A stretch of 64,000 nt of DNA from contig OY811989.1 in assembly GCA_963681505.1 (NCBI GenBank), positions 631,077-695,076 of the forward strand. Direction: 5' to 3'. The notes under the pieces are model-generated. The model ran no database searches. It was given only the letters and a program-made list of their open reading frames with translations, and had not been told where the DNA came from. A program made the translations under genes and the position numbers. Below are positions 44,617 to 55,941 of the stretch, in pieces; position 1 is the stretch's first letter, and the number at the start of each line of letters is the position of its first letter. The stretch comes from Eunapius fragilis (lineage: Eukaryota > Porifera > Demospongiae > Spongillida > Spongillidae).

Positions 44617-47600
44617 ATGAAGTTTGTATCGGCCGCTTTGATTCTAGCTACAGCCGCCTCATTACGCTGTGTTAGTGGCTCTAACGTGCAGCAGCCACCG
44701 CAGAAGAATGCTTACTACCCGTCGTATTTGGTGGGACAACCGTGTGGCGCCGCCCCCTATGGTTACCTCCCTGCTCCCTGTGGCTCGGGCAAGGTACTGA
44801 GCAAGGAAGGGGCACCCCTACCCAGGGCAATAAACGGGTGAGTGGACTTTCACACTATACAGATTGTATGCATAGCTGTACTCTATGATGGTGGGTGTTG
44901 ATGGCGGCATGCCGGCACTACGTACACACACACACACACCCACACGCTCGCGCGCGCACGAACACACACACACACACTCACACATGCACAGACCGAATGT
45001 GTGCGTTACAGTGATCACGGCTCAAGTGAACGAGACGCTTTACACCTACCAGCAAACGTGTGTCGATGTGTACAAATGCAGCAAAAATCTATACGAGAAG
45101 GAATGCAGGTACGTGTATAAGCTTAACCCGCCACACTCATGCAGGTGTATAATTAACTGAGCGCGGCTTCTATTCAACATCGGCCCTTATATGGTTGGTT
45201 AGCCATAGTCTTGAGTGGCATTTGTACATGAACGCGCATGATCCCTGAGGTTTATAACTGAGGGGCTAAGATATACTCTATACTGCACAGAATTCAATGC
45301 ATGCCTACAAGCAAGTGTACGCCAAACGTTCGTACGGACACTTCGACGCAGATAGAGTGCTGCACAGGGTTTCAACCTCGTCCTCCGCCCGGGGTGAACT
45401 GTCAAGCTGTTCCACTGCCCACGTTCCCTCAATACGTTTCCATACCGACTGAGCCCCCAGGATGCCCTGTTGGTAAGATACTCACCCTCACTAGCACCCT
45501 CGATTAAGTGCACTTATTAGCCTTCATGGGTATCCTATTCATGCATGCATATGATGCACAAACACAATCTATTGATGACCACGCGGTCGACTTTTTAAAT
45601 GCTTTTATAAACTACATGACTATTCACTGAATTAATGTATCTTCATATTATGGGAGATATACTGAAGATAGCACGTAGTGCCGGGGCGGGAGATATGTTT
45701 AAGCAGAAATTTCTATATATTAACAGGTGCGCTTCGCACTGCCGGCACTGATGCGATTAACTGCTGTATGTAGGCCTATGCATGAGGAGTCTAGTTTCTG
45801 GAAAAGGTTTTGTCTTGGCATCTGTTTGATGTTATGGTTGGGTATCGCATGATTCACGTTATTTGCTTCGGCAAAAGTGCTAAATTTTTCTCTCTCAGAT
45901 GCGTAACTTGATATGATAGTATACAATACGATTCACTATTTCTCCTTTTCGCCAGCTGTTGGTTGCACACTGTATGACTGCCTCCAACGTCAGAACCTGA
46001 CAGGGTTCCTTCATCTGGTGAACATCTCTGACAGCGCTGCTCTAGGACCGAACGCCACCACACTGTTCAACCTTCTCAACAGTACTGACTCCAAAGTCAC
46101 CGCGTTTGTACCAACCAACGAAGCCCTTGCCAGCGCACTGCAAGGTGTGGTGGTGGATCCCTTGATGGCGGGAGACATCGTGCGGAACCACCTGATGGTG
46201 GGCGTGGTGGCGGACACCCAGCTGGGTAACCAGGGGCGCTTCACGACAGTGGGCGGAGCCACACTCTACAGCACCGTCGTAGAGTATTACGACAACACCA
46301 ACGTCATCGTGTATCCGATAAATCCGGTTGTACCGACACGAATAGTGAGTCATTAAAAAATCCAGGATATATACGCACACATACACATACACATAATGCA
46401 CTACGATATGTGCACAATACACATACATGTATCTTAAACACTCATGTAGAAACAGATAATATATATGTACACCTGCATTGCACGTGCATGTGCTCGGTTA
46501 AAATGACTACATTCAAGAAATTGTACCACTGGGCAACAGTAAGCAAAACAACACGTACTTGGACATGTACTTGAGTCAAATTTTGGCTGATACAAAGATT
46601 AATATACTTGTCATATTAATATACTTAACATAGTCGACAACATTGACAAAGTATTGATCCTAGCTGGTTTTATTTTCAAGTATAGGAATAGTGCATGGCA
46701 ACCATTTTCATCTTAAGAGGCATGTTTGCTGCATTTTAGGTCAGAAGACCTAGGCCTGAGTAGGTCTAGGCCTGGGCCTGAGTAGACCTAGGCCTGGGCC
46801 TGAGTAGACCTAGGCCTGGGCCTGAGTAGACCTAGGCCTGGACCTGAGTAGACCTAGGCCTGGGCCTGAGTAGACCTAGGCCTGGGCCTGAGTAGGGCAC
46901 TGTACCTGTACAACAACACATTGTGTCCTGTTTATCCACCAGGACAGGTTCATCAATGGAGCACAGATAGTGGTTAAAGATGCCTGCTTCTTCCGCATTG
47001 ATGCTTGTCCAGGCTACCCTAACTTACCAGGTACTACCAGGCAATCTGGACAACTTCAAATCATCGATAGAGTCATGATGCCTGCCAGTGCAACCATAAC
47101 TCAGATCATTTCCACTGACCCACGGTTCACCATTCTATTCAATGCATTTGATGACCTTGGTATTCTCGAGTTCCTCAACCAGAGCTACCCAAGAACACTC
47201 TTTGCTCCAACAGATGATGCACTCAACTCACAGCTGGGACCAAGGTTGGTTGAATGCTTGACAAACTACGCACGAGGACCCCTCAACAACCTCCTTCTGT
47301 TCAACCTTGCTGAAGGGGTGGAGTACACCTCATCCCTCTCACGTAGAAGCTTCCTGTACACCCTTCTCCTCTCATACATGAATGTGTATGCTTCCTCCAA
47401 TGGGACCATCTTCCTTGGTGGGAACAAGGTTCAGATCGTACAGGCTAACATCCCTGCAAGCAATGGTGTGATCCATGTGGTCAATGGTGTGGCCATCCCT
47501 CCCTCCTTCAACTTTGGGAAGTGCCAACAGCTGGTTCCCACCTTGCCCCCACCAACACCTGCAAAACCATCAAGCCAGGCTCCTCCCACCACCACAATTC

Positions 47601-47638
47601 CACTAGCCACTCCCATTGCCACTCCCATCATTGGCTGA
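44617..47638 (+). CDS. EMI + FAS1 secreted protein A (TGFBI/periostin-like), 534 aa
   Basis: Five exons phase to 1605 nt: 44617-44837, 44992-45108, 45291-45472, 45956-46344, 46943-47638. The ATG at 44617 gives a signal peptide (KFVSAALILATAASLRCVSG). Exons 2-3 encode an EMI-like Cys module (GPNVCVTVITAQVNETLYTY; IECCTGF; GCPVG). Exon 4 is a first FAS1 domain (VTAFVPTNEALASAL, GDIVRNHLMVG). Exon 5 finishes FAS1-1 and gives a second FAS1 (PRTLFAPTDDALNSQLGP; ASNGVIHVVNGVAIPP) and a Pro/Thr-rich tail with no GPI signal. EMI followed by FAS1 repeats is the layout of TGFBI and periostin, which have four FAS1 domains. These proteins act in extracellular-matrix adhesion. Here there are two domains. 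Gene symbol withheld because orthology is unclear. Intron 4 carries a 22-bp CCTAGGCCTGGGCCTGAGTA repeat. Confidence 0.88.
46740..46895. repeat. 22-bp minisatellite, intron 4 of FAS1 gene A
   Basis: About seven copies of a unit containing GACCTAGGCCTGGGCCTGAG, ending ~50 bp before the exon 5 acceptor. Confidence 0.88.
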
Positions 47639-47701
47639 ACCTTCTTGCAGCTTGTGTAACTTCAAATCAAATTAACTCATATATGCAACTTGCATTGTAC
47701 A

Positions 47702-47749
<48 letters not shown>

Positions 47750-47884
47750 CACACACTAGCAATCAGATACTGCTTCAGAGTTGTTCTATAATGCTCTTGT
47801 TTTAACTCCTTGATAAAATGACACAGTTGTATGCATATTTTCCACTGAACAATGTAACAATTTCTGTGCATAAGTAATTTGTAC

Positions 47885-48745
47885 GAGCTGGTATATGAGC
47901 TGGGCTGGGGAGGAGGATATATGAGCTGGGGAGGACAATATCTGAGCTGGGGAGGAGGATAGCTGAGCTGAGGAGGATAGAAGAGGATATCTGAGCTGGG
48001 AAAGAGGATATCTGAGCTGGGGAGGAGGATATCTGAGCTGGGGAGGAGGATATATGAGCTGTGGAGGAGGATATATGAGCTGGGGGGTAGGATATATGAG
48101 CTGGGAGGAGGATATATGAGCTGGGGGGGAGGATATACAGTCTACCCTCGATATAGTCCGGACTACGGGAACCCCTAAACTAGCGGACTGTAGGACAAAC
48201 GGATAATAGCGATGCGAAGTTTAGCTTACGAAGGGTTAGTAGTTGGAAAGAAAAATAGCGGACATTATCGCGGATGGACTGTATCGAAGCGGACACTATC
48301 GAGGGTAGACTGTATGAGCTGGGGAGGAGGATATATGAGCTGGGGGGGAGGATAGGGGAGGAGGATATATGAGATGGGGAGGAGGATATATGAGCTGGGG
48401 AGGAGGATATATGAACTGGGGAGGAGGATATCTGAGCTGGGGAGGAGGATATATGAGCTGGGGGGTAGGATATATGAGCTGGGGAGGAGGATATATGAGC
48501 TGGGGGAGGATATATGAGCTGGGGAGGAGGATATATGAGCTGGGGAGGAGGATATATGAGCTGGGGAGGAGGATATATGAGCTGTGGAGGAGGATATAGG
48601 AGCTGGGGGGAGGATATATGAGCTGGGGGAGGAGGATATATGAACTGGGGAGGAGGATATATGAGCTGGGGAGGAGGATATATGAGCTGGAGGGGGAGGA
48701 TATATGAGCTGGGGAGGAGGATATATGAGCTGGGGAGGAGGATAG
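47885..48745. repeat. ~21-bp minisatellite (GAGGATATATGAGCTGGG)
   Basis: About 35 copies of a 20-21-bp unit such as GAGGATATATGAGCTGGGGA, interrupted at 48138-48312 by a TA-flanked element. ORFs in it are artefacts. Confidence 0.92.
48138..48312. mobile_element. pogo/Tigger-like MITE inserted in the minisatellite (175 bp)
   Basis: Terminal inverted repeats CAGTCTACCCTCGATA and TATCGAGGGTAGACTG, flanked by TA on both sides. Removing the element and one TA restores a perfect GGATATATGAGCTGG repeat unit, which fixes the target-site duplication. TIRs of this form are typical of the pogo/Tigger branch of Tc1/mariner. There is no ORF. Confidence 0.88.
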
Positions 48746-48959
48746 TTACCATTTCTAATTCATTATACATATATAGAAATCACAAAATAGTACAACTATG
48801 TACAGGCGAGGTCCTCCGACCAATAGCATGGTACTGGGGCACACTGGTAAAAAGTTCAGCTGCATAGCTTCAAGGACAAAGTGCAGCTGGGTTGGGCTGG
48901 GGAGGAGGTTGGGCTGCAAAGCATGGCGGGCAAATTTCTATGCCAATAGTTCCCATGTC

Positions 48960-49235
48960 GCCACCTGCACACTTCCTCCCCAGCTCACACATGCACCTCC
49001 TCCTCCCTAGCTCACACATGCACCTCCTCCCCAGCTCACACATGCACCTCCTCCTCCCCAGCTCACACATGCACCTCCTCCCCAGCTCACACATGCACCT
49101 CCTCCCCAGCTCACACATGCACCTCCTCCTCCCCAGCTCACACATGCACCTCCTCCCCAGCTCACACATGCACCTCCTCCCCAGCTAACACATGCACCTC
49201 CTCCTCCCCAGCTCACACATGCACCTCCTCCCCAG
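48960..49235. repeat. ~24-27-bp minisatellite (CAGCTCACACATGCACCTCC)
   Basis: About eleven units in two lengths (with one or two CTC blocks: CTCCTCCCCAG or CTCCTCCTCCCCAG). ORFs across it are repeat artefacts. Confidence 0.9.
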
Positions 49236-50395
49236 TATTTGTATCATTGTTTCATACCTGGTAGGCACAGCTGCTGCACACCCAGCGGAATGATCCACTG
49301 CACAGCTATGGATTTAGTAGTGGCTTCTTTATGCCTCTTGCAAGTCAGTGACATCATAATGACATCATTACCTCTTGTACAAGTCAATGACACCACTACC
49401 TCTTACAAGTCAATGACATCATAATGACATCACTGGCCCTTTTACATCATGGATATCAAAAGGCACCAGGCACACACAATGGCTAGCTCAACCACCAGCC
49501 ACTACTTCGAGGCAACTGCTTAGTTGTCCAGACTATTGCCCAAAGCTATCCTCACCAGTGCTGGCATGGGGAGATGGCACTGAACTGACTCAAACATTAC
49601 TTCTTCAACCATTGGAGACAGTGCCTGTTGAATAATCCAAGGGTTAAATCAACAAAGCCTCATCTGTAAAAGCTTAGAAGAAGCTAGTTAGAACTAATTT
49701 AGTGAACAAACAGAATCAAAAAAGGCAGTTTTAAAACTTATGAGTGTTCCCAGTCACAATCATTATCGAGAGTTACGTTAGTAACTCTCATATAGGATTT
49801 GACCCCGATTATGAATGTCATTAAAAAAACGCGACCCGCTTCTAACAAGACTCCCGACGAGCGGATGGCTTACCTTGTTATCGTCGTCGTACAAGAAGGC
49901 AACAACAAGCAGTTTCGTGTTTGTTTGATGTCACAAAACCGCGTGGTTGTAGAGAACAAAACAATTTTTGAAACTCGTACCCAGTCCCACGTATTTCTCG
50001 TTCTTCTTCTTCTTCTTCTTGTTCTTGTTCTTGACCACGCATAACTCGGGATAGGAACACTTTTAAGAAATGAAAATCACACCAATGGCTTCAGAATTTA
50101 CTGGCATTTTCGCTTCTGTGGTCAAAACGTCTCGAGGCTACATGACATTTATCGGTGGTTGTGTTAGCAAATCACGTATAGCTTACTGCACTGACACGAC
50201 TCGGATAGGTCCTACGTCGCTCTTTATACGAAGTACTAGCAGTATACATCAAATGTGTACGGTCTGGGCACTACACGTAGTGGTAATTAACTTTGGCGGT
50301 TATGTATTTTTAATAACGTGCACGTGCGTACTATAATCATTCTATCGTTTAGGTTTGACGCTCTTTGTAACTTAGTGAAGTTTTTTTTTCTCAAA

Positions 50396-50840
50396 ATGCC
50401 TTCATGCACGTCAGGATAAGGAGAAAGCCAAACGACGAGCATAGTACCTCAAAACTAGAGACGACGTATTAGATTCAGCCCGAGCGGAACTACAAAGCAG
50501 AGCCTGAAAAGAAGCGGGCCTCTCAAACGTGAAAACTATCGAGCAGAGCCTGAAAAGAAACGGATCTCTCGACGCGCAAGGTATCGAGATGCGATTAGTG
50601 GGGGAGAGGGTGCTGTCTGCTTCTGGCCCGATACAAAATGCGTTTGTGGGTTCGATCGCGCTGGGGCGACAATTAATAACCTCTCTTCTATTTCGGCCGC
50701 CCCTTAAAAGCCCCCTCAGATCCTGAAAAGGAACGGACCTCTCGACGTGCAAGGTATCGAGCAGATCCTGAAAAAAGACAGCGATATTGCCATAGTCCTG
50801 AACGTGCATCTCGCTCGGCGAAAAAAGTTAAGGTCACTCA
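50396..50840 (+). pseudogene. Decayed DPE-repeat protein fragment, plus-strand copy
   Basis: Starts with TCAAAATGCCTTC. In broken frames it encodes NYRAEPEKKRISRRARYR, then after an unrelated ~120-bp insert ARYRADPEKRQRYCHSPERA. It is similar to the minus-strand fragment at 28390-28698. In-frame stops occur in the first 12 codons. Probably a mobile-element remnant. Confidence 0.4.
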
Positions 50841-50936
50841 ATGGTATGTCGTACCTTTACAACCTCCCTCTCATATCAAGATGGATTACTTAACATGCTA
50901 TACGGCTCATAATCGGGTATGAATAAAAATCAATGA

Positions 50937-51229
50937 AACAAGTAAATAAAAACATTCTCTATGAGAAAGTTGGTGGCATATAGGATTTGAAGGCAATGGT
51001 GGTGTAAAAAGGAAGGAAACAAGGGTCTAGTAATAAGGAAAAATGGAATAGTCCTATATTTAGCACATTTCTATATGTAGGATATAGTATGTTGTTCGTG
51101 TGCTAAATATAGGACTATTCCATTTTTCCTTATTACTAGACCCTTGTTTCCTTCCTTTTTACACCACCATTGCCTTCAAATCCTATATGCCACCAACTTT
51201 CTCATAGAGAATGTTTTTATTTACTTGTT
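50937..51229. mobile_element. Palindromic MITE, copy 2 (293 bp)
   Basis: Arms of about 130 bp are almost perfect inverted copies (AACAAGTAAATAAAAACATT at the left end, complement at the right) around a ~35-bp centre. It is related to the element at 27285-27587 through shared end and internal motifs (ACAAG, TAGGATTTG, AAGGAAACAAGG). Confidence 0.87.
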
Positions 51230-51269
51230 AAATATATTGAATTATGATAACCCACTCTTAGCAATCTGA

Positions 51270-51440
51270 TATGTAACCCCTGAGCTACCACACATATGTA
51301 ACCCCTGAGCTACCACACATATGTAACCCCTGAGCTACCACACATATGTAACCCCTGAGCTACCACACATATGTAACCCCTGAGCTACCACACATATGTA
51401 ACCCCTGAGCTACCACACATATGTAACCCCTGAGCTATAC
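51270..51440. repeat. 25-bp minisatellite
   Basis: Seven nearly identical copies of a unit containing ATGTAACCCCTGAGCTACCA plus CACAT. Confidence 0.92.
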
Positions 51441-51657
51441 CACACATACACACCATCACTTTTAAATCAGGAGACAAATACCAGAAGGTAATATTTCTCC
51501 TTGCCTTGCTTCACCATGAATTGATGGAGACATCATCCAAATAGTCCTTATACAAACCTGTTACATACTAAGGTGTAAACTTTTAATAAATCTAATATTC
51601 CACATACAAAGTTTACATTTTATGCACCTATATGGCCTCAGCTGCTAATAGACTGTT

Positions 51658-51692
<35 letters not shown>

Positions 51693-51758
51693 ATGCGTGC
51701 ACGTGCATACTATCAGATGAGTTAATTTGATTTGAAGTTACACAAGCTGCAAGAAGGT

Positions 51759-54055
51759 TCAGCCAATGACGGGAGTGCCAATGGGAGTGGCTAGTGGAAT
51801 TGTGGTGGTGGGAGGAGCCTGGCTTGATGGTTGTGCAGGTGTTGGTGGGGGCAGGGTGGGAACCAGCTGTTGGCACTTCCCAAAGTTGAAGGAGGGAGGG
51901 ATGGCCACACCATTGACCACATGGATCACACCATTGCTTGCAGGGATGTTAGCCTGTACGATCTGAACCTTGTTCCCACCAAGGAGGAAGATGGTCCCAT
52001 TTGAGGAAGCATACACATTCATGTATGAGAGGAGAAGGGTGTACAGGAAGCTTCTACGCGAGAGGGATGAGGTGTACTCCACCCCTTCAGCAAGGTTGAA
52101 CAGAAGGAGATTGTTGAGGGGTCCTCGTGCGTAGTTTGTCAAGCATTCAACCAACCTTGGTCCCAGCTGTGAGTTGAGTGCATCATCTGTTGGAGCAAAG
52201 AGTGTTCTTGGGTAGCTCTGGTTGAGGAACTGGAGAATACCAAGGTCATCAAATGCATTGGATAGAATGGTGAGCCGTGGGTCAGTGGAAATGATCTGAG
52301 CTATGGTTGCACTGGCAGGCATCATGACTCTATCGATGATTTGAAGTTGTCCAGATTGCCTGGTAGTACCTGGTAAGTTAGGGTAGCCTGGACAGGCATT
52401 AGTGCGGAGGGAGCAGGCATCTTTAACCACTATCTGTGCTCCATTGATGAACCTGTCCTGGTAGAGGATTTGTATGTATGTGTATAGGTGTGTATGTGTG
52501 TATGTATGTATGTAATGTATGTATGTATGTATGTAATGTATGTATGTATGTACGTATGTACGTATGTATGTATGTATGTATGTATGTATGTATGTATGTA
52601 TGTATGTATGTATGTATGTATGTATGTATGTATGTATGTATGTATGTATGTATGTATGTATGTATGTATGTATGTATGTATGTATGTATGTATGTATGTA
52701 TGGCAAGGTCTGTTGTACATTATAACGACCTACTTACTGTAGTCATTTGAGCCTCGTTATAATAGCCAGGGTAGGTGTACTGGGTGTACGCTGGGTTAAA
52801 GTTATAATACATGACAGTGGTGCTGTAAAGTGTGGCTCCGCCCACTGTCGTGAAGCACCCCTGGTTACCCAGTTGGGCATAATTCACCCCACCCACCACC
52901 AGGTGGTTCCGCACGATGTCTCCCGCCATCACGGGATCCACCACCACACCCTGCAGTGCGCTGGAAAGGGCTTCGTTGGTTGGTACAAACGCGGTGACTT
53001 TGGAGTCAGTACTGTTGAGAAGGTTGAACAGTGTGGTGGCGTTTGGTCCTAGAGCAGCGCTGTCAGAGATGTTCACCAGATGAAGGAACCCTGTCAGGTT
53101 CTGACGTTGGAGGCAGTCATACAGTGTGCAACCAACAGCTGGCGAACAGCATTTCATTCTAACAATATCAGAAGTGAAATATACATACTCACCAACGGGG
53201 CAGCCAACGGGGTCCTGAGGGGCTGCTGTGTAGTATAGCGAGTAGAAATACGTCTGGTAGTCCTTGTCTACCGAAGGGCGCGTCTCGAACCCTGTGCAAC
53301 ATTGGGTCGCCCTTAGGGTGTCAGGACGAAGGTTGCTAGAGCAGGCGCTCGTCGGGAAGCATTGCAGCCTGTTGACCTCCGTATATTCTCGTCAAAATAT
53401 TAATTCGCAATGACCTTTATTGACTCACGTGCACAGAGGAGCGTAAAACATGCGGCTGTAGTCATACACGTAGGTACACCTCTTCTGGTATGTGTATACC
53501 GTCTCATTGACTAGCGCGGTAGTAATCACATTGCAGACGTTTGGCCTGTGAATATGAAGAAATTTATATGCTCTGTATAATTAATACTGTACTAAAATAA
53601 TATTTCTTGTACGATATATCATAGGGCAAGCTAATACCTGCGATTTATGAGGCATCTGCAGCTGTTATCATGCAGATAGGGTCTGATGGCCATCCTGGCC
53701 CATGCCTATTCCCCTGTGACGTTAAGGTCATGTGCATGCATGGTCCTAGCTAAACTAGAGTAAACACACCTTTGCGTTACCCCCCGTGCAGTAAACGTCC
53801 GCCCACTAACCCGTTGCCAGCCGGAAGTAGCCGTTCCTCCGCCACGCTAACAACGATCCTGGACCCGCAGGGCAGCGGCAGGTAGCCGATGGGCGGAGGC
53901 CCGCACAACTGGCCCTCCAAGTAACTCGGGTAGGGGTCGTTTGGCGGAACAGATGGCAGCTGGTTTGGACTCACGCCACCAAGAAATGTCAGCGCACCTA
54001 CCAGTGTACAGACTGCAGCGGGGCAGACTGAAGCTACGTGTACGCGCATACACAT
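51759..54055 (-). CDS. EMI + FAS1 secreted protein B, 545 aa
   Basis: Five exons with the same phases as gene A: 54055-53811, 53545-53429, 53368-53193, 53138-52738, 52457-51759 (1638 nt). Hydrophobic signal (VCPAAVCTLVGALTFLGGV), then a YPSYLEGQLCGPPPIGYLPL segment parallel to YPSYLVGQPCGAAPYGYLPA in A. EMI-like module: GPNVCNVITTALVNETVYTY, ATQCCTGFETRP and GCPVG. FAS1-1 in exon 4, FAS1-2 plus Pro/Thr tail in exon 5. The first ~110 residues of exon 4 and nearly all of exon 5 match gene A almost residue for residue (about a dozen differences over 232 in exon 5). Exons 1-3 and the end of exon 4 have diverged strongly. Intron 4 contains a long (GTAT)n run. Convergent with gene A. Confidence 0.88.
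52470..52700. repeat. (GTAT)n tetranucleotide repeat, intron 4 of FAS1 gene B
   Basis: More than 45 tetranucleotide units with few interruptions. On the minus strand they read as a false Tyr-Ile-His-Thr ORF joined to exon 5. Confidence 0.95.
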
Positions 54056-54194
54056 GTAGGCGGCTTAATTGTACTTGTATGCGCGCGCCCCATAAAAGAG
54101 GATTCATTGACTTAAAAAAAAAAAATTTAAAGGTGCGTTATAATCAATACATAAATTGGCGATGGTCCAATTAGAATGATCCTACTGTACAGTC

Positions 54195-55941
54195 CTATAC
54201 TGTTGCTGCATTCGGACCTGGCGCGCTCGGAAATTGGATTCCAAGGTTCTGAACGAGAGCCTCCATCGCTCCGGCAACAGGGCCTGTAGGCGGGACAGTG
54301 GCGGGAGCAGAAGTGGGCGTTATTGCGATTGCAGGTGGACAGACCCGTTTGTAGTCAACTTCTCCAAAGATGACCCGAGAAAGGCCGTGAACAACTCCAT
54401 TGGTAGCCTGGATATCCGGCTCCGTGATGGGTATGCGGTTCCTTGTGAGGTATACTGTTCCATTTGATGTCTGTACACGCAGGTAGACGCGGGCGGCTGT
54501 AGCGACGACCGTACGTAAGGACAGACTAGACCTGTACTCTGCTGGCTGCGTGATGTGGAGCAGTACGATCTTCTGCAACGCCTGCCGGTTGCGGGGTGCC
54601 TTCAGGCATTCGAGCGCGCCGGCGGGAAACGAGTCATTTTTCGGAACGAACACAGTCTTTGGAGACATGAATTCTAAGTAGTAGGACACTCCCGCAGCTC
54701 GGACAAGCGCGTTGAAGAGGCCAAACTCTGGCCTCGTGCTGAGAATGCTTGCGATACTTCCCGAGGCTGCAGGCACGAATCCGTTGATCACGTGCACCAG
54801 ACCGTTCGTAGCAAGACACAGGTCCTGACTAAGTACTTGTAATCCATTAAGGAAAACCTGTGGTGAAAATTATATCACCAGGACCATGCATGCCTATACA
54901 TGCATGAGCAGTGTTTTAACTACATCTTCAGGCAGCATATCTTACCGTATCAAAGCGCCCTCTTGACTCGATCGCGACCCTGGTGACGTGGATGTTATCA
55001 GAAGAGGTCAGCAAATGATAGACGCTGCCATGGTAGAGATATTTTCCAGCAACAGTACCGTTGATTATCTGACGGGAGAGCGCTTTGAAGCGAGCGATAC
55101 CGTCAGAAGTGAGCGCGGAGCCTACATAGCCGGACGAATTGTTCGGCACCGCCAATATGGTGTAATGCGTAGAGGTGTCAGACAGCAAAGTGGTGAGAGA
55201 AGGAACGGTGTCAAGAAGGGCCTTGAAGTCGCTCAGGTTGTTTAGGCACTCCACGACGTTTCTTTTCAGTTCTTGAATATCATGCATGCATGCAGTATAC
55301 CGTACCATGCAAAAAGGTTTCGGTGATGGCACTGACAATTAATAAACAGACGTACCGATTGGGCACCCTCGCTGGCCGCTATCACCGTGTGGCCGCCCGT
55401 GGTCGAATTGGAAATAGAAATCGTCATCCTCTGAACTTGGGGAAGCGGCGTAGCCTTGGCAACATCCAAGCCTGGATATAGTGATGTTCAGCATTTTATC
55501 GCACTTGGCGGTAGGGGAACAAACAGGAGGTCTGCATGGGTACAAGATGGTGAATAATCTACTCGCCAGGCACGGCATTCCACTTACAGACAGATCAAGA
55601 AGCGCCGAGAAAGGCACACCGCTTGCTTATAGGTGTATGAATAGGCAACAACTTCGTATGTCTCGTTGTAAATACAGACGTTTGGCCTGCAAGAGCAAGC
55701 GCCAACAATTATCATAGTGAATACGCGGTGTGTCCTTTAAATCATTGTATATAGCTTACCCGTATTTGTCGGACTTCGTGATTACCTCGTCCACCAGTTC
55801 GCTTGTACCGCAAGTCAGAGGATACGGCACCGTGCACGGATCTCCCGGCTTGGCGGCGCTACTACTGGTCGGACCTTGTGCAACAGTCGTGTACAACACG
55901 GCTGTTGCCAGGAGAAGTAGCGAGGCAATGCTTTCTAACAT
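54195..55941 (-). CDS. EMI + FAS1 secreted protein C, 481 aa
   Basis: Five exons with the same phase pattern as A and B: 55941-55760, 55686-55588, 55531-55356, 55271-54946, 54857-54195 (1446 nt). Signal peptide LESIASLLLLATAVLYTTVA. EMI-like Cys module: GPNVCIYNETYEVVAYSYTY, LGCCQGYAAS, QRGCPIG; exon 3 is exactly 176 nt, as in B. FAS1-1 is in exon 4 (HYTILAVPNNSSGYVGSA, ASIESRGRF-like end). FAS1-2 is in exon 5 (KTVFVPKNDSFPAGALECL; ATNGVVHGLSRVIFGEV). It has a Pro/Thr/Ala tail and no GPI signal. It is much more diverged from A and B than they are from each other, so it is the older duplicate. The same matrix-adhesion role is inferred. Confidence 0.87.

Larger units (their letters stand above)
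47639..51758. other. Spacer between convergent FAS1 genes A and B
   Basis: About 4.1 kb with no supported intact gene. It holds a (CA)n run (47706-47750), two minisatellites (47885-48745, 48960-49235), a pogo-like MITE nested in the first, a decayed DPE-repeat fragment (50396-50840), a palindromic MITE (50937-51229), a 25-bp minisatellite (51270-51440) and a (GT)n run (51657-51689). Confidence 0.6.

Noticed and set aside
47430..47638. GPI-anchor signal at the end of the FAS1 proteins
   Set aside because: The C-terminus is Pro/Thr-rich with no sustained hydrophobic stretch after a small-residue site.
52430..52706. Tyr-Ile-His-Thr repeat N-terminus fused to a FAS1 domain
   Set aside because: It is a (GTAT)n microsatellite in intron 4 of FAS1 gene B reading into exon 5.
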